A stretch of DNA of 8,298 bases, taken from contig JAJRVC010000003.1 in the NCBI GenBank assembly GCA_024277475.1, forward strand, positions 1 through 8,298. The letters are read 5' to 3'. The DNA comes from Deltaproteobacteria bacterium. GTDB lineage: Bacteria; Desulfobacterota; Desulfobacteria; Desulfobacterales; JAFDCJ01. How positions within the stretch are numbered: position 1 is the first letter of the stretch; each line of letters begins with the position of its first letter. Below, one piece after another: positions 5,846 to 8,298 of this stretch. The position numbers and the translations under genes are program-made. The notes below the pieces were generated by a model. That model saw only the letters and a program-made list of their open reading frames with translations. It did not search any database and had not been told where the DNA came from.

Positions 5846-6408
5846 GCCAATCCCGCTTTCTCGAACCTTATTTTTATCCCCGGTTTATTGGCGAATATCT
5901 CTTCACGGCTGAGGCCGTCGAGTTCGTGTGGGAAAATCAGCCACTGATCGGTTTCATGGATAAAATAGTCCGGAATAATGCCGGTCACATTTCTTTTGGG
6001 CTTAAACCACGGCGTGGCGATCCGGATGTCGTCCGGGAGATTGCGGCGCATCTTTTTTTTCAGGGTTTCGATGACCGCCTTAATGCTGCTGCCGCTATCG
6101 AATACGTCGTCCACGATGAGAAGCCCGTCTTCCCAGTTGGCATGCTGGACAACATACTCCAATCCATGGACACGGACTTCTTTATCTCTTTTGTCGATAC
6201 CATAGTAGGCAGAGGTCCGGATAGCGATATGATCGGTTTTTACACCTAAATGATCCAGTATTTCCTGAACTGCAATGCCCACCGGCGTTCCACCTCGCCA
6301 TATGGCGATGATAAAACTGGGACTGAATCCACTTTTGTAAATTCGCAGACCGAGTTCAAAGGAATCATTCAATAATTCCTGGGCGGATAGATATCGTTTT
6401 TCGTCCAT
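5842..6408 (-). CDS. Purine-type phosphoribosyltransferase (hypoxanthine/xanthine PRTase-like, COG2236 type)
   Basis: A 188-residue type I PRTase. The PRPP-binding loop is VDDVFDSGSS (99-108), a good match to the family's [hydrophobic]-DDxxDTG signature with Ser for Thr. An upstream loop, IAIWRGGTPVG (34-44), has the usual PRTase position and style. C-terminal HETDQWLIFPHEL (151-163) fits the 'W..FP.E' end of COG2236 proteins, which are annotated as hypoxanthine or xanthine-guanine PRTases. The reaction would be purine base plus PRPP giving nucleotide plus pyrophosphate in the cytoplasm. The preceding deaminase gene (17-nt gap) could supply hypoxanthine, so IMP formation is the likely job. 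The ribosome site TAAGGAG overlaps the deaminase stop codon and lies a long 13 nt before the ATG. No closer start is available. Confidence 0.87.
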   Translation of the reverse strand: MDEKRYLSAQELLNDSFELGLRIYKSGFSPSFIIAIWRGGTPVGIAVQEILDHLGVKTDHIAIRTSAYYGIDKRDKEVRVHGLEYVVQHANWEDGLLIVDDVFDSGSSIKAVIETLKKKMRRNLPDDIRIATPWFKPKRNVTGIIPDYFIHETDQWLIFPHELDGLSREEIFANKPGIKIRFEKAGLA

Positions 6409-6425
6409 AACCGAATAAATACTCC

Positions 6426-7496
6426 TTAAATATTCAATAATTTTGGGCGGCTCATGTTAAAACCGGATACAAACTCATCCAGTTCGTCCAGGTACTCCTT
6501 TTTCTGTACCGGATCTATAAATGAAGCCAGAAAGGCATTGCGGACCAGCTTATAAATATCTTGAAATTCTATGCCAAGCGCCTGGTGCAACGCTCGCAGA
6601 TTCTCCTCGATATAGCCGCCAAAATATGCCGGATCATCAGAGTTTACCGTTACGCATAAACCTACTTTTAACATTCTCATGAGGTTGTGTTGATTCAGGT
6701 GGTCAAAAACACCAAGCTTGATGTTCGATAACGGGCAAACGGTTAAAGGAATTTGCTTCTTCACCAGATATTCCACCAGAGCGGCATCTTCAACACAGCG
6801 AACCCCGTGGTCGATCCGTTCCACGTTCAGTAATGTTAAGGCTTGCCAGATATACTCTGCCGGACCTTCCTCTCCGGCATGGGCCACGGTTTTAAATCCC
6901 TCCTGGCGTGACCGATCAAATACCGATGTAAATATCTCAGGCGGAAACCCCTTTTCAGAAGAATCCAACCCCACCCCGATAATCCAATCTTTAAACTCCA
7001 GCGCCTCTTCAAGGGTTTTCATGGCATCTGCCGCACTCAGATGTCGCAAGAAACACATAATCAATTTAGATGACAGGTCCAGTTGCCGTCCGGCATCCGT
7101 CAAGGCCCGGTGAATCCCCTGCACAACCGTTTCAAATTTAATCCCCCGTGCCGTGTGAGTCTGGGGATCAAAAAATATTTCCGTATGGCGGACATTCTCT
7201 TTAGCAGCCTTTTGGAGGTAGCCCCAGGTCAGCCGGTAAAAATCATCCTCATCGAGCAGTACTTGCGCCCCCTGATAATAAATATCCAGAAAGGACTGCA
7301 GGTCCTTAAAATGATAGGCCCGACGGATATCAGCAACCGATTCAAAGGGAAGGCTGCAGCCGTTTTTGGCGGCAATTTCAAACATCAGCTCCGGCTCGAG
7401 CGCACCTTCGATGTGGATATGTAATTCCGCCTTGGGAATGCCGTGAATAAATGTTTCCATGGGTCGGGGAAAACGGTACGGATTGGATTTAACCAT
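6426..7496 (-). CDS. add: Adenine deaminase / adenosine deaminase family protein (COG1816)
   Basis: A 356-residue TIM-barrel metal-dependent deaminase. Metal ligands and catalytic residues are all present: HIH (H26, H28), HAGE (H206, E209), IDHG (H230) and NSDDP (D287, D288). ELHIHIEGALEPELMF (24-39), FFDPQTHTARG (108-118) and SDDPAYFGGY (286-295) are, from memory, closer to the bacterial and fungal adenine deaminase branch (Pseudomonas PA0148, yeast Aah1) than to true adenosine deaminases, which have HLDG and NTDDP. The likely reaction is adenine to hypoxanthine plus ammonia. That product suits the phosphoribosyltransferase encoded next. The ATG at 7496 lies 4 nt after the upstream stop, suggesting re-initiation. 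Met13 (METFIHGIPKAELH) aligns with the usual family N-terminus and is an alternative start, but neither has a strong ribosome site. Adenosine as substrate cannot be excluded. Confidence 0.92.
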   Translation of the reverse strand: MVKSNPYRFPRPMETFIHGIPKAELHIHIEGALEPELMFEIAAKNGCSLPFESVADIRRAYHFKDLQSFLDIYYQGAQVLLDEDDFYRLTWGYLQKAAKENVRHTEIFFDPQTHTARGIKFETVVQGIHRALTDAGRQLDLSSKLIMCFLRHLSAADAMKTLEEALEFKDWIIGVGLDSSEKGFPPEIFTSVFDRSRQEGFKTVAHAGEEGPAEYIWQALTLLNVERIDHGVRCVEDAALVEYLVKKQIPLTVCPLSNIKLGVFDHLNQHNLMRMLKVGLCVTVNSDDPAYFGGYIEENLRALHQALGIEFQDIYKLVRNAFLASFIDPVQKKEYLDELDEFVSGFNMSRPKLLNI

Positions 7497-7500
7497 ATTT

Positions 7501-8211
7501 CTAATCTTTTTCCACCGGAAATGTCATCGACGCCCCATACCAGCCGATAATGGTTACCATCAGCGTCAGGGACAAGACTAGCAACAAATAAATACTGCTC
7601 AACCCGGTGAAGTTTACCAGAACATCCGGCACCGAAATACGCCAGACAAAAATGATAACGGCCGTTGCCAGCATGATAAGCGATAGCGGTATTTTTATCT
7701 TTACCTGTCTGAGCATTTTAGCCAAATAATTCAGCCACCAGGTGTATATCCCGCTGGTGATGGCCACACAAATAAATATAATGCCGGCTCCCAGGCAATG
7801 AAGAGCCGTTATCTCAAATGACTTCTCGCCGGTAATCAGGTAAAGCAAATTAAACACGGTGGTGGAAAGCATAAAAACGATGGGAAAATGCACCGTCATG
7901 GGATGCGGATGACGTCTGAGCATGGGAAAGCGGGCAATGAGCCAGGCGATCGGCGGGGGGATTTGGCGCTCATCGACAACCTTTTTTAATACCCCCACCT
8001 GGGGATAGCGCTGCAGGACCTCTTTTTCATGGGGAGCGGCCTGCAAATCGTTGGTCAGGTCGTGTCCGGCATGATGGCGCTTCATGTGAAGACCCTTTCG
8101 CCAGAGTCTGCTTTCGGAGACATCATAAACCTTACCATCGTGAGCAACGTAAACCGGATTTCCGTTTTCACCGTTGTATCCGGCAAGTTCGTCCACATTG
8201 AATTCTTTCAT
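7501..8211 (-). CDS. Cytochrome b5-like haem domain fused to a four-helix membrane (DUF2231-like) domain
   Basis: A 236-residue membrane protein. Residues 5-78 form a prokaryotic cytochrome b5-type domain: NPVYVAHDGKVYDVSES (18-34), LWRKGLHMKRHHAGHDLT (36-53), where the HxAGxD segment replaces the eukaryotic HPGG, and AAPH (58-61). His46 (or His47) and His61 are the probable haem ligands. After a short linker with RRHPHPMTVHFPIVF (99-113), typical of DUF2231 proteins, come four predicted membrane helices at about 105-127, 135-157, 173-192 and 204-226. Extra His residues (101, 103, 108, 138) may bind a second haem. It should be an inner-membrane electron carrier, partners unknown. It heads the four-gene operon, 4 nt before the deaminase. 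I prefer ATG 8211-8209, with AAAGAG 6 nt upstream, over the in-frame TTG at 8217. Confidence 0.83.
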   Translation of the reverse strand: MKEFNVDELAGYNGENGNPVYVAHDGKVYDVSESRLWRKGLHMKRHHAGHDLTNDLQAAPHEKEVLQRYPQVGVLKKVVDERQIPPPIAWLIARFPMLRRHPHPMTVHFPIVFMLSTTVFNLLYLITGEKSFEITALHCLGAGIIFICVAITSGIYTWWLNYLAKMLRQVKIKIPLSLIMLATAVIIFVWRISVPDVLVNFTGLSSIYLLLVLSLTLMVTIIGWYGASMTFPVEKD

Positions 8212-8298
8212 GCGCAACTCTTTCTATACCTCTATCGGATTTTTCCTGACAATATGTTGTAAAAGACTGAAGGCGTCAGGTGTCAGCAGTAAAAAACG

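Noticed and set aside
5698..6249. 183-codon open frame on the plus strand opposite the phosphoribosyltransferase
   Set aside because: It is the antisense shadow of two genes with clear family motifs or coupling (5315-5845 and 5842-6408) and shows no motifs of its own.
8224..8298. Open frame of about 24 codons on the minus strand ending in TAG at 8226-8224, possibly the tail of an upstream gene
   Set aside because: It is too short to judge. The encoded residues show no family signal, and the CTGACACCTGACGCC stretch looks more like intergenic repeat DNA. It could still be a gene end, in which case the operon would continue upstream.

Overview
The window looks like ordinary chromosome of a Gram-negative, probably anaerobic bacterium. 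My best guess is the Desulfobacterota (Desulfobacterales-like). This rests on the Tat-exported branched-chain amino acid type binding protein, a lone GlcD/D-lactate dehydrogenase type flavoenzyme, several outer-membrane type lipoproteins, the prokaryotic cytochrome b5/membrane fusion and moderate G+C. No rRNA, tRNA, phage, IS or CRISPR is visible, so the taxonomic call is inference.

Layout from left to right. (1) 1-485, minus: N-terminal 161 codons of an ABC-transporter substrate-binding protein, running off the left edge. (2) 486-976: divergent intergenic region with two small hairpins and only weak promoter candidates. (3) 977-2368, plus: FAD-linked 2-hydroxyacid dehydrogenase whose real start is probably a TTG behind a clear Shine-Dalgarno, not the ATG at 965. 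(4) 2369-2497: convergent gap. (5) 4242-2498, minus: a two-gene envelope unit, an M48 zinc metalloprotease lipoprotein with a TPR tail, overlapped by a 191-residue lipoprotein. (6) 4243-4740: intergenic, with a 10-bp hairpin and a good sigma-70 promoter. (7) 4741-4944, plus: a 67-residue lipoprotein. (8) About 4988-5270: a region without a gene but with extensive nested base pairing, a possible promoter and a terminator-like end, which I regard as a candidate structured RNA. (9) 8211-5315, minus: a tightly packed four-gene operon of cytochrome b5/4-TM protein, adenine (adenosine) deaminase, purine-type phosphoribosyltransferase and an unknown 176-residue protein.

How the genes fit together. 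In the right-hand operon the deaminase would turn adenine into hypoxanthine (or adenosine into inosine), and the phosphoribosyltransferase would turn hypoxanthine into IMP with PRPP. The 176-residue protein is translationally coupled to the phosphoribosyltransferase through an ATGA overlap. How the membrane haem protein at the head of the operon relates to purine salvage is unclear. The M48 protease and its overlapping partner probably act together in the periplasm or at the outer membrane.

The most interesting item is the structured region at 5030-5262. It is built from two multibranch modules, each closed by its own helix, followed by two further hairpins. It resembles a group II intron domain I fragment or an independent non-coding RNA, but I cannot settle which by eye.
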